Assembly (NCBI GenBank): GCA_050998805.1
Contig: JBPCPV010000048.1
Span: 89,751 to 153,750 of the forward strand
Direction: 5' to 3'
Source: JAICKM01 sp050998805
GTDB lineage: Bacteria; Chloroflexota; Chloroflexia; QHBQ01; JAICKM01
Length of the DNA: 64,000 nucleotides
The notes beneath the pieces were generated by a model that was not told where the DNA came from, searched no databases, and worked only from the letters and a program-made list of their open reading frames with translations. The translations under genes and the position numbers were made by a program. Shown here piece after piece: positions 39,297 to 47,178 of the stretch; positions within the stretch are counted from its first letter, which is position 1, and every line of letters begins with the position of its first letter.

Positions 39297-39638
39297 GCGG
39301 CTCCGCTGCGGGCCGCACAATACAGATAGGCAACGAAGAGGACAAGTAGCCGGGCCGGGGAGGCCCACAGAGAGCCGCCCACGCTGCGAAGCGGCGGCCC
39401 AGCCGTCCGGCGAAATGACCTCGGAGCCGCAGGCCCAACGGGCAATCCTGATGCCCAAGTAAGCCGTGCCGGTCTGCCCCCGTTAGCGGGCCTCGGGCCG
39501 ACGGCTGCCTGCCGCCGGGCCGCTGAGGCTCCGCGCTGCGAGGCGGGGGCAAATCAGGGTGGTATCACGAGCGGCGCTCTCGTCCCTGCTGGGGATGGAA
39601 GCGCCGTCGGCTTTGCGCCCGCGCAGCTACGGGGAGGA
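39297..39638 (+). promoter_or_regulatory. T-box riboswitch, methionine-specific, probably translational
   Basis: Classical T-box anatomy. A GAGGACAAGTAG element and distal AGAGAG lie on stem I, with the Met specifier ATG at 39415-39417 in GAAATGACCTCGGAG. A stem III-like CCCCGTTAGCGGG follows, then the T-box CAGGGTGGTATCACG (39555-39569). TGGT (39560-39563) would pair with an uncharged ACCA end. The antiterminator pairs CAGGG with CCCTG and ACGAG with CTCGT. There is no U-run. Instead TCGTCCCT (39580-39587) can pair with the metG ribosome site GGGGAGGA (39631-39638), so the alternative state would hide it. Confidence 0.85.
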
Positions 39639-39645
39639 TACTACA

Positions 39646-41235
39646 ATGACCAATATAACCAACAGGCCCGTCTACTACATCACGACGGCCATACCCTACG
39701 TGAACGGGCGGCCGCACATCGGCCACGCGCTCGAGTTTGTGCAGACCGACTCCTTTGCCCGCTACCATCGTCAGCGCGGCGAGGATGTCTACTTCCTGAG
39801 CGGCAGCGACGAAAACGCCCTCAAGAACGTGCAGGCGGCTGAGGCCGAGGGCATCGGCACCGCCGAACTTGTTGCCCGCAACGCGGCGGTCTTCAAGGGG
39901 CTGGGGACGCTGCTCGACATCTCTTTCGACCAGTTCATACGCACCAGCGTAGACCCGCGCCACGCCGCAGGCTCGCAGAAGCTCTGGGAAGCCTGCGCCG
40001 CCCACGGCGACATCTACCACAAGAGCTATCACGGCCTTTACTGCGTCGGCTGCGAGCAGTTCTACACGCCCGACGAGCTAACGCCCGAAGGTCTTTGTCC
40101 CGAACACCTCACGAAGCCGGAGATCGTTGAGGAGGACAATTACTTTTTCCGCCTCTCGAACTACGGCCCCGCCCTCCTCGAACTGATCGAGTCCGGCAAG
40201 CTGCGGATCATCCCTGAGAGCCGCCGCAACGAAGTACTTAGCTTCATCCGCATGGGCCTCGAGGACTTCAGCATCTCCCGCTCGGTAGCGCGCGCCCACG
40301 GCTGGGGCGTGCCGGTGCCAGGCGACCCGACACAGGTGATGTACGTCTGGTTCGACGCCCTGGCGAACTACATCACCGCTCTCGACTACGCCGCCGACGG
40401 CCGGCTCTACAGGCACTACTGGGCCGAAAGCCCCCAGCGCGTGAACGCCATCGGCAAGGGCATAATCCGCTTCCACGCCGTCTACTGGCCGGCGATGCTG
40501 CTCTCTGCGGGAGTGCTCCCGCCGAGCACCGTCTTCATCCACGGCTACGTCAACGTCAACGGCCAGAAATTGAGCAAATCGCTCGGCGCTGTGGTGGACC
40601 CCTACGACCTCGTGGAGAAATACGGCACCGAGGCGGTCCGCTACTATATGCTGCGCGAGGTGCCGGCGACCGCCGACTCGGACTTCACTTATGAGAAGTT
40701 CGAGGCGCGCTACAACAGCGACCTGGCGAACGACCTCGGCAACCTCCTGAACCGCACGGTGAGCATGATCGGCCGCTACCGGGGCGGCCTAGTGCCCACG
40801 CCCGGCGCGCAGACGCAGCTCGACGAAGACCTTGCCGCACTCGCGGGCGGGCTGGACGGCAGGGTGGCCGCCGCGATGTCCGACTACGACCCGCAGGCCG
40901 CCCTCGCCGCTCTCTGGGAGCTGGTGAGGACCGCGAACCAGTACGTCGAGCAGAACCAGCCCTGGACACTGGCGAAGGGCGCGAGCGGAGGCGACGATGC
41001 GGCGTCGGGCCGCCTCGACAGCGTGCTCTACAACCTGGCCGAGACGCTGCGCCTGCTTGCCTGGCACCTTACGCCCTTCCTGCCCGCCACCTCAGCGAAC
41101 ATCGCCGCCCAGTTGGGCCGCGCGGACGCGCCGGAGCAGTCATCCGTCGAAGCCGCCCGCTGGGGCGGCACCCGCCCCGGCACCCAGGTCGGCCCGCCGA
41201 AGCCGATCTTCCCACGGTTAGTTGTTGGTGGTTAG
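39646..41235 (+). CDS. metG: Methionyl-tRNA synthetase
   Basis: 529 residues from the ATG that follows GGGGAGGA; an upstream frame extension is T-box leader. The class I signatures are GRPHIGHA (HIGH) and KLSKS (KMSKS). A Cys zinc site lies in CVGCEQF with CPEH. The anticodon-binding domain follows (FEARYNSDLANDLGNLLNR). Length is that of a short MetG without the C-terminal dimer domain. The final residues RLVVGG and the TAG stop are read from heptamer repeat DNA, so the natural end has been altered. Expression is predicted to respond to uncharged tRNA-Met. Confidence 0.95.
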   Translation: MTNITNRPVYYITTAIPYVNGRPHIGHALEFVQTDSFARYHRQRGEDVYFLSGSDENALKNVQAAEAEGIGTAELVARNAAVFKGLGTLLDISFDQFIRTSVDPRHAAGSQKLWEACAAHGDIYHKSYHGLYCVGCEQFYTPDELTPEGLCPEHLTKPEIVEEDNYFFRLSNYGPALLELIESGKLRIIPESRRNEVLSFIRMGLEDFSISRSVARAHGWGVPVPGDPTQVMYVWFDALANYITALDYAADGRLYRHYWAESPQRVNAIGKGIIRFHAVYWPAMLLSAGVLPPSTVFIHGYVNVNGQKLSKSLGAVVDPYDLVEKYGTEAVRYYMLREVPATADSDFTYEKFEARYNSDLANDLGNLLNRTVSMIGRYRGGLVPTPGAQTQLDEDLAALAGGLDGRVAAAMSDYDPQAALAALWELVRTANQYVEQNQPWTLAKGASGGDDAASGRLDSVLYNLAETLRLLAWHLTPFLPATSANIAAQLGRADAPEQSSVEAARWGGTRPGTQVGPPKPIFPRLVVGG

Positions 41236-41340
41236 TGGTTAGTGGTCGGTGGTCGGTGGTCGGTGGTCGGTGGTCGAGTGGTCGGTGGTGAGTAGGCGTT
41301 ACGCACTCCGCACTCCGCACTCCGCACTCCGCACTCGGCC
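41216..41340. repeat. Heptamer repeats (GGTTAGT/GGTCGGT and CTCCGCA) after metG
   Basis: A GGTTAGT to GGTCGGT run (41216-41292) followed by about five CTCCGCA units (41303-41338). The first run contains the metG stop codon; the second ends directly at the next -35 box. Confidence 0.9.
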
Positions 41341-41369
41341 TTGCCCACGCACCCCACAGTACGTATAAT
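41341..41369 (+). promoter_or_regulatory. Predicted promoter for the cation exchanger
   Basis: TTGCCC (41341-41346), 17 bp, TATAAT (41364-41369). Predicted +1 near 41376. Confidence 0.6.
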
Positions 41370-41414
41370 ATCCCGCAGGCTGTAGACATGGCTCTGCCCG
41401 TGGAGGAGATGCTC

Positions 41415-42494
41415 GTGACGTTATCGGCAAGGCTGGCGGTTTTCGACCGCAAAGAAAAGATCACCCTCGCCGTGTCTATCTTGGGGACGATCATCACGGC
41501 GGTCGCGCGGGCTGCGGGCGCGGATAGCGTGCTGGTGTTCGTGCTCGCCGCGCTCACAATGGCCGGTCTCGCCAGCACGGTCGGCGACGGCACCGACCAG
41601 TTGGGCAGCCGCTTCGGGCCGGGGGCGACCGGGGTCTTGCAGTCGGCCCTCGGCAACCTGCCGGAGTTGTTCATCTCGATCTTCGCGCTCCAGGCGGGGC
41701 TTGTGACGGTCGTTCAGGCCGCGCTGATCGGCTCGATCCTCGGCAACAGCCTGCTCGTGCTCGGCATCGCCTTCGTGGTCGGCGGCATCAGGCACGGCAC
41801 GCAGACCTTCGGCAAGGGCCAGAGCCGGATGATGGCGATGTTGATCATGTTGAGCGTGGCCGCGCTCGCCATACCCACGGTCGCTTCTTTGCGCTCCGGG
41901 CCGGTCACCGGCCATACCGAGGACCTGAGCCTGATCTGCGCGGTCGTGGTGCTGGCGGTCTTCGCCCTCAGCATCCCGTTTTCGCTGGCCGGGGGGCGAG
42001 GTGCCCGCGAGGAAGCGGCACCGGTTGAGAAAGTCTGGCCGTTGCCGCTGGCGCTCGTCGTGCTCGCCGGGGCTGGCGTCTCCGCCGCCTTCGTCTCCGA
42101 CTGGTTCGTGACCGCCCTACAACCGACGATGGCCACCTTCCATCTCTCGCAGAGCTTCACCGGCCTCGTAATTGTCGCAATCGCCGGCAACGCGGTCGAA
42201 AACGTGGTCGGAGTGCAGCTTGCCGCCCGCAACCAGATGGACTTCTCCCTCAGTGTGATACTCAACAGCAGCCTCCAGGTGGCGCTCGCGCTGATCCCGA
42301 TCCTGGTGATACTAAGCCAGTTCATCAGCCCCAACCACCTGACGCTCGTCTTGCCGCTGCCGCTTCTCGCCGCGCTTGCCCTCTCCGCCGTCCTCGGCGC
42401 ACTGATCGTCTACGACGGCGAGTCGACCTGGCTGGAAGGCGTCGCCCTGCTCGCCCTCTACGTGATCATAGCCGCCAGCTTCTGGTGGGGCTAA
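41415..42494 (+). CDS. Ca2+/H+ antiporter (Cax/ChaA type)
   Basis: About 359 residues. I chose the GTG because GGAGGAG ends six bases before it; an in-frame ATG at 41388 would lie only 12 nt from the predicted transcript start and has no ribosome site. There are about eleven hydrophobic helices. The two cation-binding alpha repeats are GNLPELFISIFAL and GNAVENVVGVQLA, each with the key Glu. The family exports Ca2+ in exchange for protons. Confidence 0.85.
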   Translation: MTLSARLAVFDRKEKITLAVSILGTIITAVARAAGADSVLVFVLAALTMAGLASTVGDGTDQLGSRFGPGATGVLQSALGNLPELFISIFALQAGLVTVVQAALIGSILGNSLLVLGIAFVVGGIRHGTQTFGKGQSRMMAMLIMLSVAALAIPTVASLRSGPVTGHTEDLSLICAVVVLAVFALSIPFSLAGGRGAREEAAPVEKVWPLPLALVVLAGAGVSAAFVSDWFVTALQPTMATFHLSQSFTGLVIVAIAGNAVENVVGVQLAARNQMDFSLSVILNSSLQVALALIPILVILSQFISPNHLTLVLPLPLLAALALSAVLGALIVYDGESTWLEGVALLALYVIIAASFWWG

Positions 42495-42498
42495 ACGA

Positions 42499-42573
42499 GT
42501 GCGGATTGCGGATTGCGGAATGAAGCGTAGTGCGTAGTGCGTAATGCCAACCACTAACCACTAACCACTCAAC
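42499..42573. repeat. Heptamer repeats of three families in one spacer
   Basis: GATTGCG units (42499-42525), GCGTAGT (42528-42548) and CACTAAC (42550-42572) follow one another in the 89-bp spacer before the thiolase gene. Confidence 0.9.
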
Positions 42574-42583
42574 GGAGACAGAC

Positions 42584-43777
42584 ATGGACTTCAATAAAGA
42601 CGTTGTGATACTCGACGGGGCGCGGACGCCGGTCGGGACGTTCGGCGGGGTGTTCCGCAAGGTGAGCGCGACGGAGCTTGGGGCGCACGCCGGGCAGGCG
42701 GCGATTGCCCGCAGCGGCGTGGCTGCGACCGACGTGGATAATGTCGTGCTCGGCAATGTCTTGCAGACCAGCATAGACGCGGTCTACATCGCCCGGCATG
42801 TCGGGCTGATGTGCGGTGTGCCGAAAGAGGCACCGGCGCTGACGGTGAACCGGCTCTGCGGCAGCGGTTTGCAGGCCATCGTGTCCGCCGCGCAGAGCAT
42901 CCAGCTCGACGAATCGCAGTGCGCGCTCGCCGGGGGCACCGAGAACCTGAGCCAGGCACCCCATGTCCTCTATGGGGCGCGCTGGGGCCTGGAGCTGGGG
43001 CAGGACGGGCATTTGCAGGATTCGCTTTGGGCCGCGCTCGTGGACAGCCACACCGGCCTCAGCATGGCGATGACCGCCGAGAACCTGGCCGAACGCTACT
43101 CTATCTCCCGACAGGCACAGGACGAGTTCGCGCTCCGCAGCCAGCAGGCCGCCGTCGCGGCGATCAAAGAGGGGCGGCTGGCCGAGGAGATCGTGGCGAC
43201 GCCCGGCCACGGCAAGCGCGGCGAGCAACTGGAGGTGAGCGTGGACGAACACCCTCGGCCCGACTCCACAATCGAGGCCCTCGCCAAACTCAAGGCGCGC
43301 TTCAAGGAGGGCGGCACCGTGACTGCGGGCAACGCGAGCGGGATCAACGACGCCGCAGCAGCCCTGGTGATCAGCAGCAGCACGTTCGCCGAGAGCCGCA
43401 AGCTGAAGCCGCTCGGCCGGCTCGTCTCCTGGGCGGTGGTCGGCGTGGACCCTGCGGTGATGGGCATCGGCCCTGCCCCGGCGATACGGGCTGCGCTCCG
43501 GCGGGCCGACCTGACCCTCGGCGAGATGGACCTGATCGAGGTCAACGAGGCGTTCGCCGCCCAATACCTGGCGGTCGAGCAGGAGTTGAAGCTCGACCGC
43601 GACCGGGTGAACGTGAACGGCGGGGCAATCGCCCTCGGCCACCCACTCGGCGCGAGCGGGGCGCGGCTCGCGCTCACCCTGCTCTACGAGCTGAGGCGGC
43701 GCGGCGGTCGCTTCGGCGTGGTCGCGCTCTGCATCGGCGGCGGGCAAGGCATCGCCGCAGTCTTCGAGCGCCTCTAA
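42584..43777 (+). CDS. Acetyl-CoA C-acetyltransferase (thiolase)
   Basis: 397 residues of full length. The acyl-accepting Cys92 is in NRLCGSGLQA, the catalytic His353 in GGAIALGHPLGASGAR and the second Cys383 in VALCIGGGQG. It may act biosynthetically (acetoacetyl-CoA) or in beta-oxidation; context does not decide. GGAGA precedes the ATG. Its stop overlaps the start of the DNA ligase gene (TAATG). Confidence 0.92.
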   Translation: MDFNKDVVILDGARTPVGTFGGVFRKVSATELGAHAGQAAIARSGVAATDVDNVVLGNVLQTSIDAVYIARHVGLMCGVPKEAPALTVNRLCGSGLQAIVSAAQSIQLDESQCALAGGTENLSQAPHVLYGARWGLELGQDGHLQDSLWAALVDSHTGLSMAMTAENLAERYSISRQAQDEFALRSQQAAVAAIKEGRLAEEIVATPGHGKRGEQLEVSVDEHPRPDSTIEALAKLKARFKEGGTVTAGNASGINDAAAALVISSSTFAESRKLKPLGRLVSWAVVGVDPAVMGIGPAPAIRAALRRADLTLGEMDLIEVNEAFAAQYLAVEQELKLDRDRVNVNGGAIALGHPLGASGARLALTLLYELRRRGGRFGVVALCIGGGQGIAAVFERL

Positions 43778-45441
43778 TGCCCGGCGGCCTCTTCCGGGAT
43801 CTCACGGCGGCAGCCGAAGCGACCGGGGCGACACGCAAGCGGCTTGAGAAGTCCGCGATCCTCGGCGCATATTTGGCGGGGCTGGACGACGCCGACCTGG
43901 CGACCGCCGCCCGTTTCCTGAGCGGGCGGCCCTTCCCGTCGCAGGACACACGCACTCTGAACATCGGCGGGGCCACGCTGATCGCGGTGATCTGCTCGCT
44001 CGCGGGGCTGCCGCCGGAGGATTACGGCGCACTCCACGTCCGCCACGGCGACATCGGCGATGTGGCCGCCGAGATCCTGCCGCCTGCGCCCGCCGTTCCC
44101 CGCCCGCCGCTGACCCTCGCCGAGGTGCAGGCCGCCTACGACGAAATCGCTGCCAGGGCCGGGGCCGGAGCGAAGGCGGGGCTGGTGCGCGACCTGCTGG
44201 CGGGGGCCGTGCCCGCCGAGGCTCGCTACCTGATCAAGATCGCCACCGGCGACCTACGGACCGGCGTGAAGGAGAGCCTGGTCGAGGACGCGCTCGCCCG
44301 CCTCTACCACACCACCGTCGGCGAGGTGCAGGCGGCGAACATGATGCTCGGCGACATCGGCCAAGTCGCGTTGCGCGCCCGCGAGGGCACGCTCGGAGGC
44401 GCGGAACTCGCGCTCTTCCAGCCGCTCAAGTCTATGCTGGCGACCCCGGTGCAGCAGCCCGCCGAGATCGTCGCAGCGATGCCCGGCTCCAGCGTCTTCG
44501 TTGAGGACAAGTACGACGGCGTGCGCGCCCAGGCCCACAAGCAGGGGAGCCGCGTCGAACTCTACTCTCGCACGCTCGACCCGGTGACGCACCGCTTCCC
44601 CGAAGTCGTCGCCGCGCTCGCCGCCCTGCCCGGCGACTTCGTGCTCGACGGCGAAGTAGTGGCATACGACGCACCCGCTGGGCGCTGCCTTCCGTTCGCC
44701 GCTCTCCAAAAGCGCCTCGGTCGCAAGACCGTCGCCCCCGAACTGCTTGCGTCCACGCCGGTCGCCTTCCTCGCCTTCGACATGCTCTACGACGACGGCA
44801 GCGTGCTGCTCGACCACCCTCTCGCCGACCGCCGTGCCCGCTTAGAGAGGCTGCTCGGCACAGGCGACTCCGCGCTCGCTCCCGGCCTACAGGCCGACGT
44901 GCCGATCTCCGACCTGCTCGACCCGGCCGTGGCCGACGCTCACCTCGACGCCTTCTTCGACGCAGCCCGTGCCCGTGGCAACGAGGGGCTGATGCTCAAA
45001 GACCCATCGTCGGCATACAGCCCAGGCCGCCGAGGACGCGCATGGCTCAAGGTCAAGAAGGCCCTCGCCACGCTCGATGTCGTCGTCACCGCCGTGCAGT
45101 GGGGCCAGGGCCGCCGCAGGCATCTGCTGAGTGACTACACCTTCGCGGTCCGCGACGGCGGCCAACTCCTGAACGTCGGCAAAGCCTACTCCGGCCTGAC
45201 CGACGCCGAACTCGCCGAGATGACCGAGTGGTTCAAGGCTCACACCCTGCGCGACTTCACGGCGGGGCGCGTCGTCGAGCCTCAGATCGTGATCGAGGTC
45301 GCCTTCGATCGAGTGCAGGCCAGCCCCCGCCACAAAAGCGGCTACGCCCTCCGCTTTCCCCGCATCGTCCGCCTCCGCCCCGACAAGCCGGTGGACGAGA
45401 TCAACACCCTGGAGGAGGTACGGGGCATGGCGGAGGGGTAA
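43777..45441 (+). CDS. ATP-dependent DNA ligase
   Basis: 554 residues, archaeal/LigB-type size. The start overlaps the thiolase stop; the much longer frame upstream is a shadow of that gene. An N-terminal alpha-helical DNA-binding domain (about 1-200) precedes the nucleotidyl-transferase core with adenylated K245 in DKYDG, then LDGEVVAY, FLAFDMLY, GLMLKDP and WLKVKK, and an OB domain with DVVVTAVQWGQGRR. Bacteria use such ligases for repair alongside NAD-dependent LigA. Coupling to a thiolase looks coincidental. Confidence 0.92.
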   Translation: MPGGLFRDLTAAAEATGATRKRLEKSAILGAYLAGLDDADLATAARFLSGRPFPSQDTRTLNIGGATLIAVICSLAGLPPEDYGALHVRHGDIGDVAAEILPPAPAVPRPPLTLAEVQAAYDEIAARAGAGAKAGLVRDLLAGAVPAEARYLIKIATGDLRTGVKESLVEDALARLYHTTVGEVQAANMMLGDIGQVALRAREGTLGGAELALFQPLKSMLATPVQQPAEIVAAMPGSSVFVEDKYDGVRAQAHKQGSRVELYSRTLDPVTHRFPEVVAALAALPGDFVLDGEVVAYDAPAGRCLPFAALQKRLGRKTVAPELLASTPVAFLAFDMLYDDGSVLLDHPLADRRARLERLLGTGDSALAPGLQADVPISDLLDPAVADAHLDAFFDAARARGNEGLMLKDPSSAYSPGRRGRAWLKVKKALATLDVVVTAVQWGQGRRRHLLSDYTFAVRDGGQLLNVGKAYSGLTDAELAEMTEWFKAHTLRDFTAGRVVEPQIVIEVAFDRVQASPRHKSGYALRFPRIVRLRPDKPVDEINTLEEVRGMAEG

Positions 45442-45448
45442 CGGGCGC

Positions 45449-45477
45449 TTGCTCCCCTCCCAGCGACGTGCTATAAT
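45449..45477 (+). promoter_or_regulatory. Predicted promoter for the UPF0145 operon
   Basis: TTGCTC (45449-45454), 17 bp, TATAAT (45472-45477). Predicted +1 near 45484, then AAGGAG (45495-45500) before the ATG. Confidence 0.6.
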
Positions 45478-45507
45478 CCCCTCATCATTCAAACAAGGAG
45501 ACCCACC

Positions 45508-45831
45508 ATGATCATCGTCACCAGCGAATACGTCGCAGGCTACCGGGTAGTCGAAACAAAGGGCGAGGTCTTCGGCCTCGTCGTGCGGAGCAGGGGGCTT
45601 GGCGGCAACATCATGGCTTTCATACGCTCCATCGGCGGCGGAGAGATCACTGAGTACACCCAACTCCTCGAGGAGGCGCGGCGGCACGCGGTGGATCGCA
45701 TGGTCCAGAACGCGACCGCGATGGGCGCGAACGCCGTCGTGACGATGCGTTTCGACTCATCGGAGATCGGCCAGACGATGAGCGAGATCGTGGCCTACGG
45801 CACCGCCGTGGTCATCCAGCCGGCAAGCTAG
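45508..45831 (+). CDS. UPF0145 (YbjQ family) protein
   Basis: 107 residues covering the whole YbjQ-type domain: IIVTSEYVAGYRVVETKGEVFG, then EYTQLLEEARRHAVDRMVQNATAMGANAVVTMRFDSSEIG and GTAVVI. Members form oligomers sometimes called heavy-metal-binding, but the function is unproven. It leads a three-gene operon with a small membrane protein and a serine hydrolase. Confidence 0.9.
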   Translation: MIIVTSEYVAGYRVVETKGEVFGLVVRSRGLGGNIMAFIRSIGGGEITEYTQLLEEARRHAVDRMVQNATAMGANAVVTMRFDSSEIGQTMSEIVAYGTAVVIQPAS

Positions 45832-45838
45832 GGCGACC

Positions 45839-46153
45839 GTGCTGCGCCGGCTGCTGATCCTACTCGGCCTGCTGTACATACTGGGTGGTCTGGCCCTGCT
45901 CGTCACCCAGAACGTGTCGTGGCTCGTGCCTTACCTGCTGATCAACGGCACGATCCTGGTCGCGGCCATTGTGCTGGAACGCCGCGGCTACAACCCGATC
46001 ACCAACCGGGGCCGGGGCCGCTGGCAGCGCACCGGCGAACGCTTCGTAGACCCGACCACCGGCAAGCTGATGGAGGTCCACTACAACCCCGACACAGGAG
46101 AGCGCGATTACGTCGAGGTCGGCGGCGTACCACCCGAAGGAGCCGCCAAATGA
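45839..46153 (+). CDS. Small membrane protein with soluble tail
   Basis: 104 residues from a GTG seven bases after the UPF0145 stop. Two hydrophobic helices (LLILLGLLYILGGLALLV and VPYLLINGTILVAAIVL) are followed by a polar tail with a repeated DPTTGKL/NPDTGER pattern. No family is recognised. It overlaps the downstream hydrolase start by 4 bp. Confidence 0.65.
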   Translation: MLRRLLILLGLLYILGGLALLVTQNVSWLVPYLLINGTILVAAIVLERRGYNPITNRGRGRWQRTGERFVDPTTGKLMEVHYNPDTGERDYVEVGGVPPEGAAK

Positions 46154-47178
46154 AGCTCGTCCAGGAGAGGCTCGGCTACGCCGCAGCCGTCGCCGAGGAG
46201 GCGGTGCAGTCCGGCACCCACCCCAGCGCGGTGATCGCGGTCGCAGATAGCGCCAAGACGGTCTGGACGCACCTCGTGCCGGGGGCCGACGGCGCGGCGC
46301 TCGACAGCATCTTTCTGGTGGCCTCGATCTCGAAGCCGATCGTCGCCACGGCGGTCATGCAGCTCGTCGAAGAGGGGCGGCTGATGCTCAACCGGCCGGT
46401 CGCCGACTACCTGCCGGAGTTCGGCGCGGTCGGCAAGGAGCAGGTCACGACCTGGCACCTGCTGACCCACACCAGCGGCCTGGAGGAGCAGCGTTGGCTG
46501 CTCGAGGCGGAACGCACGCCGGTGACGAGCCGCAGGCTCTATGAGTTCGCCTGCCAAAGCGACCTCCACTTCGAGCCGGGGTCGCGCTGCGAGTACTGCT
46601 CGCTGACCTTCAACATACTGGCCGAACTGATCACCCGGCTCGGCGGCCTGCCCTACCCCGACTATCTGCGGGAGCACATCCTCGCGCCGCTCGGTATGCG
46701 CGACACCGCCTTCCAGCCGCCGGACACGGCTCGCGCCATGCCGGTGCAGGACTTCGGCGGGCCTGAGCGCACGGCTGCCTACAGCGCGCTCGCGGTGCCC
46801 GGCGGCGGCCTCTGGAGCACAGCAGCCGATCTGGTCGCGTTCGGCCAGACCTTCCTGCGCGGAGGGCGGCGCGACGGCTACCGGTTGCTCGGCCCTGCGG
46901 CGCTCGGCATGATGACCGGCCTGCACACCTCCGGCATGACGGAGATGGTCGAGGGCCGCGCAAAAGCCTTCCGCTACGGCCTCGGCTGGGGCAAACCCCA
47001 CCCCGACGCCTCGCTCGCCTCACCCTCCGCCTACGGGCACGGCGGCGCTACCGGCACGCTGCTCTGGGTGGACCCCACCTGGGATCTCGTCTTCGTCTTC
47101 CTGACGAACCGCTGGGAGGTTGGCAACGACGTTGCGACGCGGGTGCTTAACGCGGTTTATGGCGCGCTCGAGCCGTAG
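46150..47178 (+). CDS. Class C beta-lactamase-like serine hydrolase
   Basis: 342 residues (PF00144-type). The nucleophile motif is SISK, the Tyr motif is seen as EYCSLTFNILAELI in the YxN position, and HGGATG near the C-terminus takes the KTG position. LLTHTSGLEEQ and GGGLWSTAADLVAFGQ are family blocks. There is no signal peptide, so it is likely an esterase, D-aminopeptidase or similar rather than a beta-lactamase. The ATG overlaps the preceding stop (ATGA); the gene ends 22 bp inside a convergent gene. Confidence 0.88.
   Translation: MKLVQERLGYAAAVAEEAVQSGTHPSAVIAVADSAKTVWTHLVPGADGAALDSIFLVASISKPIVATAVMQLVEEGRLMLNRPVADYLPEFGAVGKEQVTTWHLLTHTSGLEEQRWLLEAERTPVTSRRLYEFACQSDLHFEPGSRCEYCSLTFNILAELITRLGGLPYPDYLREHILAPLGMRDTAFQPPDTARAMPVQDFGGPERTAAYSALAVPGGGLWSTAADLVAFGQTFLRGGRRDGYRLLGPAALGMMTGLHTSGMTEMVEGRAKAFRYGLGWGKPHPDASLASPSAYGHGGATGTLLWVDPTWDLVFVFLTNRWEVGNDVATRVLNAVYGALEP

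Noticed and set aside
39559..39645. Upstream metG start
   Set aside because: The region is T-box antiterminator and sequestrator RNA; the MetG catalytic start follows the ATG at 39646.
41216..41340. Possible CRISPR array
   Set aside because: The repeats have a 7-bp period and no unique spacers; no cas genes are present.
42811..43776. N-terminal extension of the DNA ligase
   Set aside because: It is a frame-shifted shadow of the thiolase; the ATG at 43777 overlapping the thiolase stop starts the conserved ligase.
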